NCBI RefSeq assembly: GCF_900112615.1
Contig: NZ_FOMK01000001.1
Coordinates: 1 to 64,000, forward strand
From: Chitinophaga sp. CF118
GTDB lineage: Bacteria; Bacteroidota; Bacteroidia; Chitinophagales; Chitinophagaceae
Length of the DNA: 64,000 nt
Direction of reading: 5' to 3'
The notes below the pieces were generated by a model. It was not told the DNA's origin. It was given only the letters and a program-made list of their open reading frames with translations, and ran no database searches. The translations under genes and the position numbers were made by a program. Each line of letters opens with the position of its first letter. The first letter of the stretch is position 1. This document shows, one piece after another, positions 46,784 to 57,100 of the stretch.

Positions 46784-46971
46784 TCAAAATAAATGTTGTA
46801 GTTCATCATAGATATTCAGTAGATCATTTGACTTACCCTGCTTATCAAAAATTGCTTCCCAGGTATTAAGAGGTTCCCAGATACAGGTACCTATCTCTTA
46901 TGATCCGGCAGATTAAAAACCACCGCATTCAATACGAAACATGCAAAAAGAGAATATATCAGTTTTTTCAT
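46784..46971 (-). pseudogene. Frameshifted small secreted peptide gene
   Basis: The minus-strand ATG at 46971 opens MKKLIYSLFACFVLNAVVF, a good signal-peptide-like start, but stops after 26 codons. A second frame continues GTCIWEPLNTWEAIFDK to ELQHLF and a stop at 46784. Total length is 62 codons plus two bases, as expected for one frameshift. The rest of 46594-47023 shows no other gene. Confidence 0.45.
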
Positions 46972-47023
46972 AAAATGGACCTTTTAATAATATAAGGTCA
47001 GTTTAACGGGGCCTATCCCCTAC

Positions 47024-47515
47024 TTATTTTCCCGAAACTATCTGCGCTATTTTTAAACATAACGATGTTTCATGTTTTACTTCCGCTATAGCAAACAGAC
47101 TCTGGATCTTACCAATATAGTCCATCTTTAATAATTTGTTCGAGCTGAACAATTCAAACTCCTGTATATCTGCCACCAGTATTTTTAAAAGATAATCGGA
47201 GCTTCCATTCACCCTGTAACATTCCAGCACTTCGGGGAAGGCCTTTATCTTCATCTCAAAATCTACCAGAACATCGTGCCGGTGCTCCTTTAAAGTAATA
47301 GTGGAATAAGCCATCAGGTGTTTTCCCAGCTTCGCTTTATCCAGAATGGCAACATAGCGCTGAATGTATCCTTCTGTTTCCAGTTTTCTGATCCTTTCAA
47401 AAACCGATGTTACAGATTTACCCAGCCCCGCAGCAATTTCTTTATTTGTAAGCCGGGCGTCATCCTGCAAAAGATCGAGGATACAGAGATCCGTTTTATC
47501 AGGTAAGAAACTCAT
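47024..47515 (-). CDS. Lrp/AsnC-family transcriptional regulator
   Basis: A 163-aa regulator with an N-terminal helix-turn-helix (LTNKEIAAGLGKSVTSVFER) and the C-terminal RAM ligand-binding domain (VLECYRVNGSSDYLLKI). It is divergent from the PEP synthase gene, with 152 nt between the starts, so it may control that gene. It is slightly longer than Lrp at its C-terminus. The ligand, usually an amino acid, is unknown. Confidence 0.93.
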   Translation of the reverse strand: MSFLPDKTDLCILDLLQDDARLTNKEIAAGLGKSVTSVFERIRKLETEGYIQRYVAILDKAKLGKHLMAYSTITLKEHRHDVLVDFEMKIKAFPEVLECYRVNGSSDYLLKILVADIQEFELFSSNKLLKMDYIGKIQSLFAIAEVKHETSLCLKIAQIVSGK

Positions 47516-47667
47516 GGTGTATAATTTCTTTTATTAAATGTACACAAAGCTTATTGATAAGAAAAAAAATCTGCTATCGCCCCTCTTTTCAGTTTTGTTT
47601 TCGGCGCAGCAATTTTCTGCAACAATTATGATGACCTTGCAACGACTCACCAAAACAAAATAGCTTT

Positions 47668-50124
47668 ATGGATCCACGCATAATACTGCCCCTGCATGCA
47701 TTAAATATTTCAGATATAGCGCTGGTGGGAGGTAAGTGTGCCTCTCTCGGAGAGATGATCAAAAACCTATCTGAAGCAGGTATCAGAATCCCATCAGGGT
47801 TTGCAGTTACCACTACAGCTTACTTCCAGTTCCTGCAGTTAAGTGGTCTTAAACAGCTCATAGAAGAGCAAATGGCCAGCGTTAACTTTAACGATCTCGT
47901 TACATTAAGGAGGGCCGGTTTAAAGATCAGACAAGCTATCAGTAATACAAAATTCCCTCATGAACTAAGCAAAGAGATTATATCTGCTTACGAAGCATTA
48001 TCAAAAGAATACGATCAGGAGTATACCGATGTGGCCGTAAGATCATCTGCCACAGCAGAAGATTTACCCGATGCTTCATTTGCAGGCCAACAGGAAACCT
48101 TCCTGAATGTAAGAGGTCCTGCGGCGCTTATAGATGCCGTACGTAATTGCTTTGCCTCTCTGTTCACCGACCGCGCTATCAGTTACAGAGCCACCTTCGG
48201 ATATGATCATTTTAATATAGGTCTTTCTGTATGCGTACAGAAAATGGTAAGATCCGATCTCGGTGTTTCCGGTGTAGCTTTCTCCCTGGATACAGAATCC
48301 GGATTTAAAGATGTAGTAGTCATTAACGGATCATATGGTCTGGGAGAAATGGTTGTACAGGGATCGGTATCACCGGATGAATTCATTGTATTCAAGCCTG
48401 CACTGTTAAAGGGTTATTCCGCTATCATTGAAAAGCGGATGGGGGTGAAGGATAAAATGATGGTATATGGTGAAAGCAGCGATCAGCGAACAAAAATAAT
48501 TCCTATAGAAAAAACACATCAGAATAGTTTTTGTCTTGATGAAGGCAACATATTACTGCTTGCAAACTGGGTATGCAAAATAGAACAATACTACTCTACA
48601 TTAAAAGAGAAATGGTGCCCGATGGACATCGAATGGGCGGTAGATGGATTAACAAATGAACTCTATATTGTACAGGCAAGACCTGAAACAATTCACTCCC
48701 AGAAAGATCATAAGTCCATTACCTCCTATACAATTGATTCTGCTGCTACAGCCGGAAAGAAATTGTTAAAAGGTATAGCTGTAGGCGATAAAATAGGTGC
48801 CGGTAAAGTGAATATTCTTTTCTCGCTCGACAAAAGAATTACTGAGGGCATAGTGTTTAAACCAGGTGATGTACTCGTAACAGATATGACTGACCCCGAC
48901 TGGGAGCCTATCATGAAATTAGCGGCTGCCATCGTTACCAATAAAGGAGGAAGAACCTGTCATGCGGCTATCATTGCCCGCGAAATGGGTATCCCGGCTA
49001 TTGTTGGTTGCGGTAATGCTACAGAACTCTTATCTGCTGGTCAGGAAATAACTGCCAGTTGTGCGGAAGGCGACGAAGGAATTATTTATGATGGCATTCT
49101 CCCCTTTACAGAAGATTTTATAAATCTGGACGAACTGCCCGCTATCAGAACTCCTCTCATGCTCAATGTAGCTTCTCCTTCACTGGCATTCCGTTTTTCT
49201 AATCTGCCTGCTAAAGGTGTTGGTCTGGCCAGGGAAGAGTTCATTATCAACAACTACATTAAAGTCCACCCGCTTGCGCTGCTGAATCACAAAACATTGC
49301 AGGATCCGGCATTAACAGCGGAAATAAATACACTGATAAAAGGATATAAAAATGAAGAAGATTTCTTCATCACCAAACTGGCATATGGCGTTTCTAAAAT
49401 AGCAAGTGCATTTTATCCCAATAAGGTAATTGTGAGATTCTCCGACTTCAAAAGCAACGAGTACTATAACCTGCTGGGTGGTAAATACTTTGAACCGGTA
49501 GAAGAAAATCCAATGATTGGATGGAGAGGTGCTTCCCGTTATTATTCTGAAAAATATAAACCGGCATTCGCACTTGAATGTATGGCTATCAAAAAAGTAC
49601 GGGAAGAAATGGGCTTGTCCAATGTAGTGGTGATGATTCCTTTTTGTCGTACCGTTCCTGAACTACTGCGCGTATTAGATGTGATGAAAGAATATGATCT
49701 GGAACGCGGTGTAAACGGACTGGAAGTATATCTCATGGCCGAAATTCCGTCCAACATTATTATGGCGGAAGAATTTGCTGATCATATAGATGGCTTCTCC
49801 ATAGGTTCTAATGACCTTACCCAACTAACACTGGGACTGGATCGTGACTCATCACTCGTAGCTCCTCTTTATGACGAAAGAAATCCAGCTGTACTGAAAA
49901 TGATCAATATGCTGATTACTGCTGCCAAAAAGAAAAATGTTAAAGTGGGTATTTGCGGTCAGGGACCATCCGACTACCCCGAATTAACAAGACTACTGGT
50001 AGCAGCCGGAATAGACTCCATTTCAGTTACACCGGATGCTATTATAAAAACAGTATACGCCATTCACGATGCAGAAGCAAATACCCGCTCTCACCAGCCC
50101 AGGGTAGTTACCGCTCCCATCTAA
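47668..50124 (+). CDS. ppsA: Phosphoenolpyruvate synthase
   Basis: An 818-aa PEP synthase (pyruvate, water dikinase) that makes PEP from pyruvate and ATP in gluconeogenesis. All three parts are present: the ATP-binding domain (VAVRSSATAEDLPDASFAGQ), the phosphohistidine domain with the catalytic His in GGRTCHAA, and the PEP/pyruvate barrel with EIPSNIIMAEEF, GSNDLTQLTLGLDRDS and the CGQ motif in GICGQGPSDYPE. Length and motifs are those of the housekeeping enzyme. A clear terminator follows. Confidence 0.95.
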   Translation: MDPRIILPLHALNISDIALVGGKCASLGEMIKNLSEAGIRIPSGFAVTTTAYFQFLQLSGLKQLIEEQMASVNFNDLVTLRRAGLKIRQAISNTKFPHELSKEIISAYEALSKEYDQEYTDVAVRSSATAEDLPDASFAGQQETFLNVRGPAALIDAVRNCFASLFTDRAISYRATFGYDHFNIGLSVCVQKMVRSDLGVSGVAFSLDTESGFKDVVVINGSYGLGEMVVQGSVSPDEFIVFKPALLKGYSAIIEKRMGVKDKMMVYGESSDQRTKIIPIEKTHQNSFCLDEGNILLLANWVCKIEQYYSTLKEKWCPMDIEWAVDGLTNELYIVQARPETIHSQKDHKSITSYTIDSAATAGKKLLKGIAVGDKIGAGKVNILFSLDKRITEGIVFKPGDVLVTDMTDPDWEPIMKLAAAIVTNKGGRTCHAAIIAREMGIPAIVGCGNATELLSAGQEITASCAEGDEGIIYDGILPFTEDFINLDELPAIRTPLMLNVASPSLAFRFSNLPAKGVGLAREEFIINNYIKVHPLALLNHKTLQDPALTAEINTLIKGYKNEEDFFITKLAYGVSKIASAFYPNKVIVRFSDFKSNEYYNLLGGKYFEPVEENPMIGWRGASRYYSEKYKPAFALECMAIKKVREEMGLSNVVVMIPFCRTVPELLRVLDVMKEYDLERGVNGLEVYLMAEIPSNIIMAEEFADHIDGFSIGSNDLTQLTLGLDRDSSLVAPLYDERNPAVLKMINMLITAAKKKNVKVGICGQGPSDYPELTRLLVAAGIDSISVTPDAIIKTVYAIHDAEANTRSHQPRVVTAPI

Positions 50125-50145
50125 CCTATATTACTTGTCCATTCT

Positions 50146-50187
50146 GGGGCTGTATTCTCAAAAGCAGAATACAGTCCTTTTTTATTA
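50146..50187 (+). terminator. Terminator after ppsA
   Basis: GGCTGTATTCT pairs with AGAATACAGTCC around TCAAAAGC-type loop sequence, followed by a run of six T. Classic rho-independent form. Confidence 0.9.
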
Positions 50188-50232
50188 TTTTCCTATCCAA
50201 AAAATATCATAATTTACTCTAAAATTACATCC

Positions 50233-50670
50233 ATGAAGAGAATAGCTTTTATTCTGATTACCCTCCTGTTTACAACAGGCAAAATGTTTGCACAAAATAC
50301 AACTGCGGATAAAGTTTTAGGCATCTGGCTGAATGAGGAAAAAGATGCAAAAGTAGAGATCTATAAAACAGGGAATAAATACTACGGGAAAATAATCTGG
50401 GGGAAAAATATCTTTGATGCTGAAGGTAAACCAACCCGGACCGACATTAAAAACCCTGATCCAAAACTGAAGAGCAGACCTCTGATCAATCTTGTAATAC
50501 TTACAAATTTCACTTACGATGACGGGGAATGGGAAGGAGGAAAGATATATGATCCCAAAAGTGGAAAAACATATAGCTGTGTGATGAAATTTAAAGGCGA
50601 AATCCTGCAAATAAAGGGTTACATCGGCATTACCCTCTTTGGCAGAACTACCGTATGGACACGGGGCTGA
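50233..50670 (+). CDS. DUF2147 family exported protein
   Basis: A 145-aa secreted protein. The signal peptide MKRIAFILITLLFTTGKMFA is followed by a DUF2147 domain with LGIWLNEEKDAKVEIYK, KYYGKIIWGKN, DDGEWEGGKIYDPKSGKTY and a C-terminal GYIGITLFGRTTVW. The fold is a small beta-barrel of unknown function, frequent in Bacteroidota and proteobacterial periplasms. It stands alone between terminators. Confidence 0.92.
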   Translation: MKRIAFILITLLFTTGKMFAQNTTADKVLGIWLNEEKDAKVEIYKTGNKYYGKIIWGKNIFDAEGKPTRTDIKNPDPKLKSRPLINLVILTNFTYDDGEWEGGKIYDPKSGKTYSCVMKFKGEILQIKGYIGITLFGRTTVWTRG

Positions 50671-50724
50671 TTATTGCCAATACTATGACTAAAATATAAT
50701 GTGCTGACAGAGCGCAATTGTTAA

Positions 50725-50842
50725 TGATCAATAAATACACCTTATCTGCGTGATGCTTAGCTGAAGTAAAATAAAGATCTGATCTAAAATCTTATCTCAA
50801 GCTAAATTAAAAAACAGGCAGATACAGCGTATTTATTGATCA
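50725..50842. repeat. Long imperfect inverted repeat between convergent genes
   Basis: The arms are 50725-50749 and 50818-50842, complementary at about 22 of 25 positions (left arm starts TGATCAATAAATAC, right arm ends GTATTTATTGATCA), with a 68-nt AT-rich interior. It lies between the 3' ends of the DUF2147 gene and the NRPS operon, so it may be a two-way terminator. A small non-autonomous element is the alternative. Confidence 0.65.
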
Positions 50843-50863
50843 TCAGCAATCTGGCAAATACTA

Positions 50864-52480
50864 TTAAACCATTACCTCTACCGCTTTATCATACAATAAC
50901 TCTTTCTCTCCAAATAAACGCTCCGCAATAATATCACGCTCTTTACAATATGCAATCAGTTTATTCGACTGGATAATAGGATTAGACTCATCCGTATATT
51001 TAATACTGCTGATGAACTCTACCCAGGGCTCCTGTCCCATTGCATACACATAAACCTCCTTAGGATTAAAGATATTGATCAGTGAGATTCCCTTTTCACT
51101 ATCCGATCCCGACAAGCGACGGCTGTTATCCTGCTCCCTGGATAGTTTCTTGGTAAGCAACGGACCATACAGCCAGGAAAGCGGAGCGCCATCACATTCC
51201 ATTCCCAGGAACATTACATCAGGATTACCAACTATCTTGTGAATCCTTTTGTATAAAGCAGATTCCACGATTCTTGAATCCGCCAGGAACACCAGTTTAA
51301 AATTACCGATCTGTACAAAATAACAAGCCTTTGTAAGGATGTTCATATCACTGTGCTCACCTGTGAAAGGAAGTCCTGTGATAGCCGCATCGGAAAACTT
51401 AACAGTTTCCATTTCATCGATAGCTGTTACATTATCAAACCCGATATTGTTAAACATCAGCTTCAGTCCCGGATCTTCCAGTTTACCACTATTCGTATGA
51501 GGAACAATAATATTCCTGATTTTATGACGCAGCGGCAGCAGCGTTTCAAACAATATATGATCCTGGTGATTGTGGGTGATTAACACGTAATCAATTACAT
51601 CTGGAAGATCCCCATCAGAGAAGTGTGCCACCTCAGAATCATAACCGTAATAGCTGATCAGCGGATCTACCAGGATACTGATATCTTTTGTTTCCACCAG
51701 GATACAGGCATGCCCGAAATAACGCATCCTCACTTTATCACCCAAATATTTATTATAAACAGGAGGAGGAGTTTCTGTAAAGAACGTTTCAAATAACGGA
51801 GACTCACTATCAGATATTCCCAATAATCCCTTGATATATTCCAATGACCGTGGAGTACGTTTCATCCTGGCCAGTTCATCAATTCCCGGATGATCAAATG
51901 GAATCTGCAGATGTAAAACATCCGGCTCATTCAGTCGGGGTGTACTTAAACAAAAAGGACGATGATCATTATTCGTAATCCAGAGCGCAATACTTTGCGA
52001 TTGCTTATTATACAATTCACTTTCATACAATAAAGGTTCAAAAAATCTGAATCCCGGATTGTTATGACGGTCATAATATAACTCCACAAAACCTTTCAAT
52101 GGTTCAGGTACTTTCGCATACAATGATTCCAGTGAAAATCCTTTCCCTTCGTCCTGTAACAATTTATCCAGTTCCTTAATAGCTTTTGAAAACTTAATCA
52201 GCGGTTGCTGATTCGCCAACGTTTCATCCTGCACTGCTTTTACTTCGTTCACTCTCTGTACCGGAATATCCATAAAAGGTCCGCCTCGCAATTTCGGATT
52301 CAATACAGCCTCAGCATGCAATTGTGGCGCCATGAGATAAGACTCCATAATAGTCATATGCCTGCCCGTGATATTCATAGCCGCAGTAGCCGGAGAGATA
52401 AGGTGACTCCATGCATACCAGCGGTCCACAAGAGGCTCCATTACTAAATTGGGTTTCAGATACAATAGCTTTCCATTCAT
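50864..52480 (-). CDS. CmlA-type metallo-beta-lactamase-fold oxygenase
   Basis: A 538-aa protein. An N-terminal domain of about 240 residues (LVDRWYAWSHLISPATAAMN, GGPFMDIP) precedes a metallo-beta-lactamase fold with His303, His305, Asp307 and His308 (HNHQDH). This build and length match CmlA, the diiron beta-hydroxylase of chloramphenicol biosynthesis, which hydroxylates an amino acid held on an NRPS carrier. It is the last gene of the NRPS-exporter operon. The phenylalanine read for module 2 would be a natural substrate, but another module upstream of the window could be the target. Confidence 0.82.
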   Translation of the reverse strand: MNGKLLYLKPNLVMEPLVDRWYAWSHLISPATAAMNITGRHMTIMESYLMAPQLHAEAVLNPKLRGGPFMDIPVQRVNEVKAVQDETLANQQPLIKFSKAIKELDKLLQDEGKGFSLESLYAKVPEPLKGFVELYYDRHNNPGFRFFEPLLYESELYNKQSQSIALWITNNDHRPFCLSTPRLNEPDVLHLQIPFDHPGIDELARMKRTPRSLEYIKGLLGISDSESPLFETFFTETPPPVYNKYLGDKVRMRYFGHACILVETKDISILVDPLISYYGYDSEVAHFSDGDLPDVIDYVLITHNHQDHILFETLLPLRHKIRNIIVPHTNSGKLEDPGLKLMFNNIGFDNVTAIDEMETVKFSDAAITGLPFTGEHSDMNILTKACYFVQIGNFKLVFLADSRIVESALYKRIHKIVGNPDVMFLGMECDGAPLSWLYGPLLTKKLSREQDNSRRLSGSDSEKGISLINIFNPKEVYVYAMGQEPWVEFISSIKYTDESNPIIQSNKLIAYCKERDIIAERLFGEKELLYDKAVEVMV

Positions 52481-52515
52481 AATAAATTCTTTTATGGTCT
52501 CAACTTAATTAATGA

Positions 52516-54114
52516 TTATTTTTCTTTTATTAGTGCGCCGGATTCCATCCTGTATAATGAATCTGCCCTTTCATAATACTTGTCATCATGTGTGATGGCA
52601 AGAATAGTAAACCCTTCCTCTTTTAATATTGGAATGATCTTCAGATAAAATTTAGCCCTGAAAGCAGGATCCTGATCTGCTGCCCATTCATCCAGTAACA
52701 ACACCGGCCGGTTCTCCAGTAATATTGCAATAAAGGCCAAACGTTTTCTTTGTCCGGTAGAGAGTTTCAGTGAAGAGAACCGGTCTGTTTCGATAGATAT
52801 TTTATCTTCCAGTTCAAATAACTTCAAATAACGGTTTGCCCGTTCCTTGTCAATTACACCAATACCATATAAGCGGTCAAACAGGTGAAAGTCGGAAAAT
52901 ACAGGAGCAAATAAAGTATTGGGAATTTCACCTGAAACAATCTCTTCACCATTCAAAAAGAGCTTTCCTTCCTGTGCCTGCAACAATCCCAACACTATAT
53001 GCAACAAAGTCGTTTTACCACTACCGTTACCACCATAGATAAAAACAACTTCCCCTTTCTTCAATTCAAAATCTATTGGTCCCAGCGAAAAACCTGTTTC
53101 TGAAACGCGGTATTCAAAACGAACCGACTGATACTCCAAATGCTGCAATGGCGGTAATACCTGTTCTGTTACTGGTTTTTCATTCTCTTCAAATGAACGT
53201 AGTAAATCATCCAAACGCACTGCCGCAATATTACCGGCTCCTAAATCAGGCATTAAACCTGCAATGGACTCTAATGGCCCTACCAGGTAGAGTGTTACGA
53301 TAATACAACTCATTAGTACAGGAGCCGGGATATTCAACCATGTACCTCCCAGGAAGAGTAAGCTTATCAATGCCACATAAAATAAAAACTGGCTGATGAG
53401 ATTATTATTATAATAACCTGTAAATCCCTTGCTGGCATTTTCATAATTGCGCAGGGATTCCTCCTGTAAAGGCCCTTCTACCAATGCATCACCTTTAGCA
53501 GGATTAATTTTTATTTCCCGGAAACCATCAATCACCTGCCGGATATGATGAAACAATACATCTTCACTTTCCCTTGCATTTTGCAGATATTTAAGATTGG
53601 TACGGGAGCCCAGCATAAAAATACCTACACCGGAAAAAGCAACCAGCGCTATAAAAATCAGTACAATAAAAGAGAGATAAGCCAGATAGATCAGGCAACC
53701 GATCACTGTTACAATAGCTGTTACCAGTACAATAGATGATAGCGCGGCGTGCGAAACGGCCAGCACATCTTTTGTAACGGCCACATACAATAATTCCTGC
53801 TTTTCTTTCATGTCATGATAACCAGATCGCAATCCCGAACGTATCAATTGCATGCGAATGTCATGTACAATCTGCTGGGAAAAACGAATGGTAATACCTG
53901 ACAATACTCTGTTAAGTACCAGGTATATCAACAATAAACCCAGGGCGGAAAGAAGGAAAGCAAGATTTGCTTTCTCTCCTTCCATTAACCCGTTCAGTGT
54001 TTTATTAATCATCACCAGGAGCCAGACATGAATACCTCCGGCACTGAGTCCCAGTAAAACAAGCATAATAAAAATCCTCACTCTTCTTTTAAACACAAGC
54101 GCTAATAACTGCAT
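52516..54114 (-). CDS. Cyclic-peptide-type ABC exporter (PvdE/SyrD family)
   Basis: A 532-aa half transporter: six membrane helices (about 1-300) and one ATPase domain with Walker A GGNGSGKTTL, signature LSTGQRKRLAF and Walker B VLLLDEWAADQDP. This family exports NRPS products or siderophore precursors across the inner membrane. It lies 12 nt after the NRPS stop and 35 nt before the CmlA-like gene, so the three form one operon. The signature LSTGQ, not LSGGQ, is usual in this family. Confidence 0.93.
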   Translation of the reverse strand: MQLLALVFKRRVRIFIMLVLLGLSAGGIHVWLLVMINKTLNGLMEGEKANLAFLLSALGLLLIYLVLNRVLSGITIRFSQQIVHDIRMQLIRSGLRSGYHDMKEKQELLYVAVTKDVLAVSHAALSSIVLVTAIVTVIGCLIYLAYLSFIVLIFIALVAFSGVGIFMLGSRTNLKYLQNARESEDVLFHHIRQVIDGFREIKINPAKGDALVEGPLQEESLRNYENASKGFTGYYNNNLISQFLFYVALISLLFLGGTWLNIPAPVLMSCIIVTLYLVGPLESIAGLMPDLGAGNIAAVRLDDLLRSFEENEKPVTEQVLPPLQHLEYQSVRFEYRVSETGFSLGPIDFELKKGEVVFIYGGNGSGKTTLLHIVLGLLQAQEGKLFLNGEEIVSGEIPNTLFAPVFSDFHLFDRLYGIGVIDKERANRYLKLFELEDKISIETDRFSSLKLSTGQRKRLAFIAILLENRPVLLLDEWAADQDPAFRAKFYLKIIPILKEEGFTILAITHDDKYYERADSLYRMESGALIKEK

Positions 54115-54126
54115 ATTGTTTCAATA

Positions 54127-57100
54127 TTATTTTTCAACTATTCCGGCCACTAATGCAGCTTCATCTTCCAGGATATTGGCATGATGTACGGTATCAATCC
54201 TGATCAACTTCAACTGATCTTTTCCTGCTAATACATGATCCACATTATTAAAAGGCAGTTGTAGTAAATAGTCCTGCACTTCAAATTTATCAGCAGGCAG
54301 TGAATCATCTCCCAACGTTGCTTTAAATAAAACTACGCGGGTCGTTTTCAGCTGACGGGAAATAAACTGGTCTCTCAACGCATATTCTGCCAGCAGGAAA
54401 CTCCTTACCTGATCGGCAGTTGCTTCGATATCCAAGCCTTCTACTGCCCGTTGAACATCAGCTTCTGTTGGAGGCGTTCTGTAAGTCGCCAGTTTTTCAT
54501 CACCATCACTCAATGCAGTATCCAGCAGGTAAACAGTAACATCATTGATACCTCTGGCTTCCAGTTGTGCCGCAATTTCCAGCGCAATCTGTCCGCCTAA
54601 TGACCATCCCAGCAAAACATAAGATGTCTGTTTAGTTATTCGCTGAACTTCCTCAATATGTGTCAGGTAATGATTCGCCAGTTGTGACAGGTTATTTATC
54701 TTTTCCTCGTGATACAGGTTATAAGAATCCACACCATAACAACTATACTCAGCGGTTAACTGTTGCGCCAGTGAAGTATATACTTCACTACCTCCGCCTC
54801 CCGGATGAATCATAAAGAGATTGGACTTATTTACAGCAGTATTCAGTTTAACAATGATCTTACTTACAGTAGCTTCCTGTAAATTAACAGCTAACTGACG
54901 TACAGACCTCGCCATAAAAATATCTGCAATCTTTATTCCCGGCTGGAAGATTGTATTGATCCTGCGCATTAAGCGGATGGCAGAGATACTATTACCTCCT
55001 GATGCAAAGAAGTCATCATCGATGCTTATTTTATCAGCATCTAATCCTAATACTTCTCCATAGATCACACACAATTGTTGCTGTGTTTCATTCTCTGGTG
55101 CGTGATAATTATGACTGTCCGTAAACTCAGGATCTGGTAATGCTTTCCTATCAAGTTTTCCGTTTATCGTTAATGGCAGATGGGTGATATGAACCAATAC
55201 TGCTGGTACCATATACTCCGGCAAATGATTATGCAGGTGTTTCAGGATGCTGTCATGATCTAACGTTACATCCGATACATAATAACCTGCCAGGTATTTA
55301 CTCTGTCCCTCTATTGCAATCACCACCGATTGACGGATACCTTCGTAAGCTGAGAGTTTCGATTCTATCTCTCCTAACTCTATACGATAACCACGGATCT
55401 TTACCTGAAAGTCGTTACGACCAATATACTCCAGGCTGCCATCTGATAAATACCGTACTAAGTCGCCCGTCTTATATAATCTTCCATAAGAGGTATTGAT
55501 AAACCGTTCCGCTGTTAACGACTCTTTATTCAGATAACCACGCGATAAACCAGCGCCCCCTACATACAGCTCTCCTATCGCTCCTGTTGGAACCGGATGC
55601 AAATAACTGTTTAATACATAGGCATGCTGATCCGGAATTGTAACACCTATTAAGGAACCTCTGTCAAGCTCTGAAGATCTGATTTCTTTATACGTTACAT
55701 GCACTGTGGTTTCGGTAATACCGTACATGTTGATCAACTGAGGGGCTGTGTCTGCATAACGGCTGTACCAGGGCTTTAACTGCGACAGGTTCAACGCTTC
55801 TCCTCCAAAGATGATATAACGTAAACTGCTCAAAGAGCCTGCTCTGCTAATAGCGATATCACTAAACTGATAAAACGCATTAGGCGTTTGGTTCAATACT
55901 GTTACGCCTTCTGTATCACACAGGTCATAGAATTGTTCAAGATCACGCGTTTGTTCACGGGTAGGAATTACCAGTTTACCACCATATAATAATGCACCCC
56001 ATAATTCCCATACACTAAAGTCGAATACATAAGAATGGAATAAGGTCCACACATCCTGTTCATTAAATCCATACCATTCATTCGTAGCATTGAACAAACG
56101 AACCACATTCCCATGTTCCTGCATTACACCCTTCGGCTGACCAGTAGTACCGCTCGTGTAAATAACATACGCCAGGTTTTGGGAAGTAGCAGTCGCAACA
56201 GGATTAGCAACCGGATAATTATTTATCTCATTTTCAATCGCAACTGTAATAACTACTTTCGCATTGATATCCGATAAAATGTAATTAACCCTTTCTGATG
56301 GATAACCCGGATCAATAGGCACATAAGCAGCACCGGATTTCAACACACCTAAGATAGCCACTACCATAAATGATGAACGCTCCAGGCTGAGTCCTATCAT
56401 ATCATCTGGCTGAATGTTGTAGTTCTCTTTCAGATAAGCAGCCAGCTGATTAGCGCGTTCATTCAGTTCTTTATAAGTCAACGCAGTTCCCGCAAATACT
56501 GTTGCAATACGATCAGGTGTTTTAGCTGCCTGCGTTTCAAATAATGACTGAATGGTATTATCAGCAGGATAAGTAATATCTGCATACTGTATTTCATCAG
56601 CATAACGCAGGTCACTTGTTTTCAATGCAGGTTGAGTAACCATCTGATGGAGTAAGGATGTTATACCCTCCAGTACTTGTTGGATCTGATCTTTATCAAA
56701 CAACTCTCCCGCATATTGTAACCTTAATACAATTTCAGCTCCTGCTTCATAAGCAATGATGCCCAGCGGGTAATCCATCTTCTCTACCGAATGTCTGAAT
56801 GCAAGTACCAGCGTTTCCTCTTCGTCATGAGCTTCCGGAACAGGATAGTTTTCATAAACAAACAAGCTGTTAAATAAACGGGTACCATTCTTTTGCAGTT
56901 TAGCCAGGTTGATATCACTACGGTTATTTACCTCATTGATATGCTCCTGCAATGCCCGTATCTCTGCCACAACAGCACCAGCGGTATGTTCCATAATTAC
57001 CGGAAGAGTATTGATAAACAATCCTACAGATTGCTCAATATTATCTATTGGTAAATTACGGCCGGAAACAGTCATACCCACTACGGTGGTATTGCTGTTG

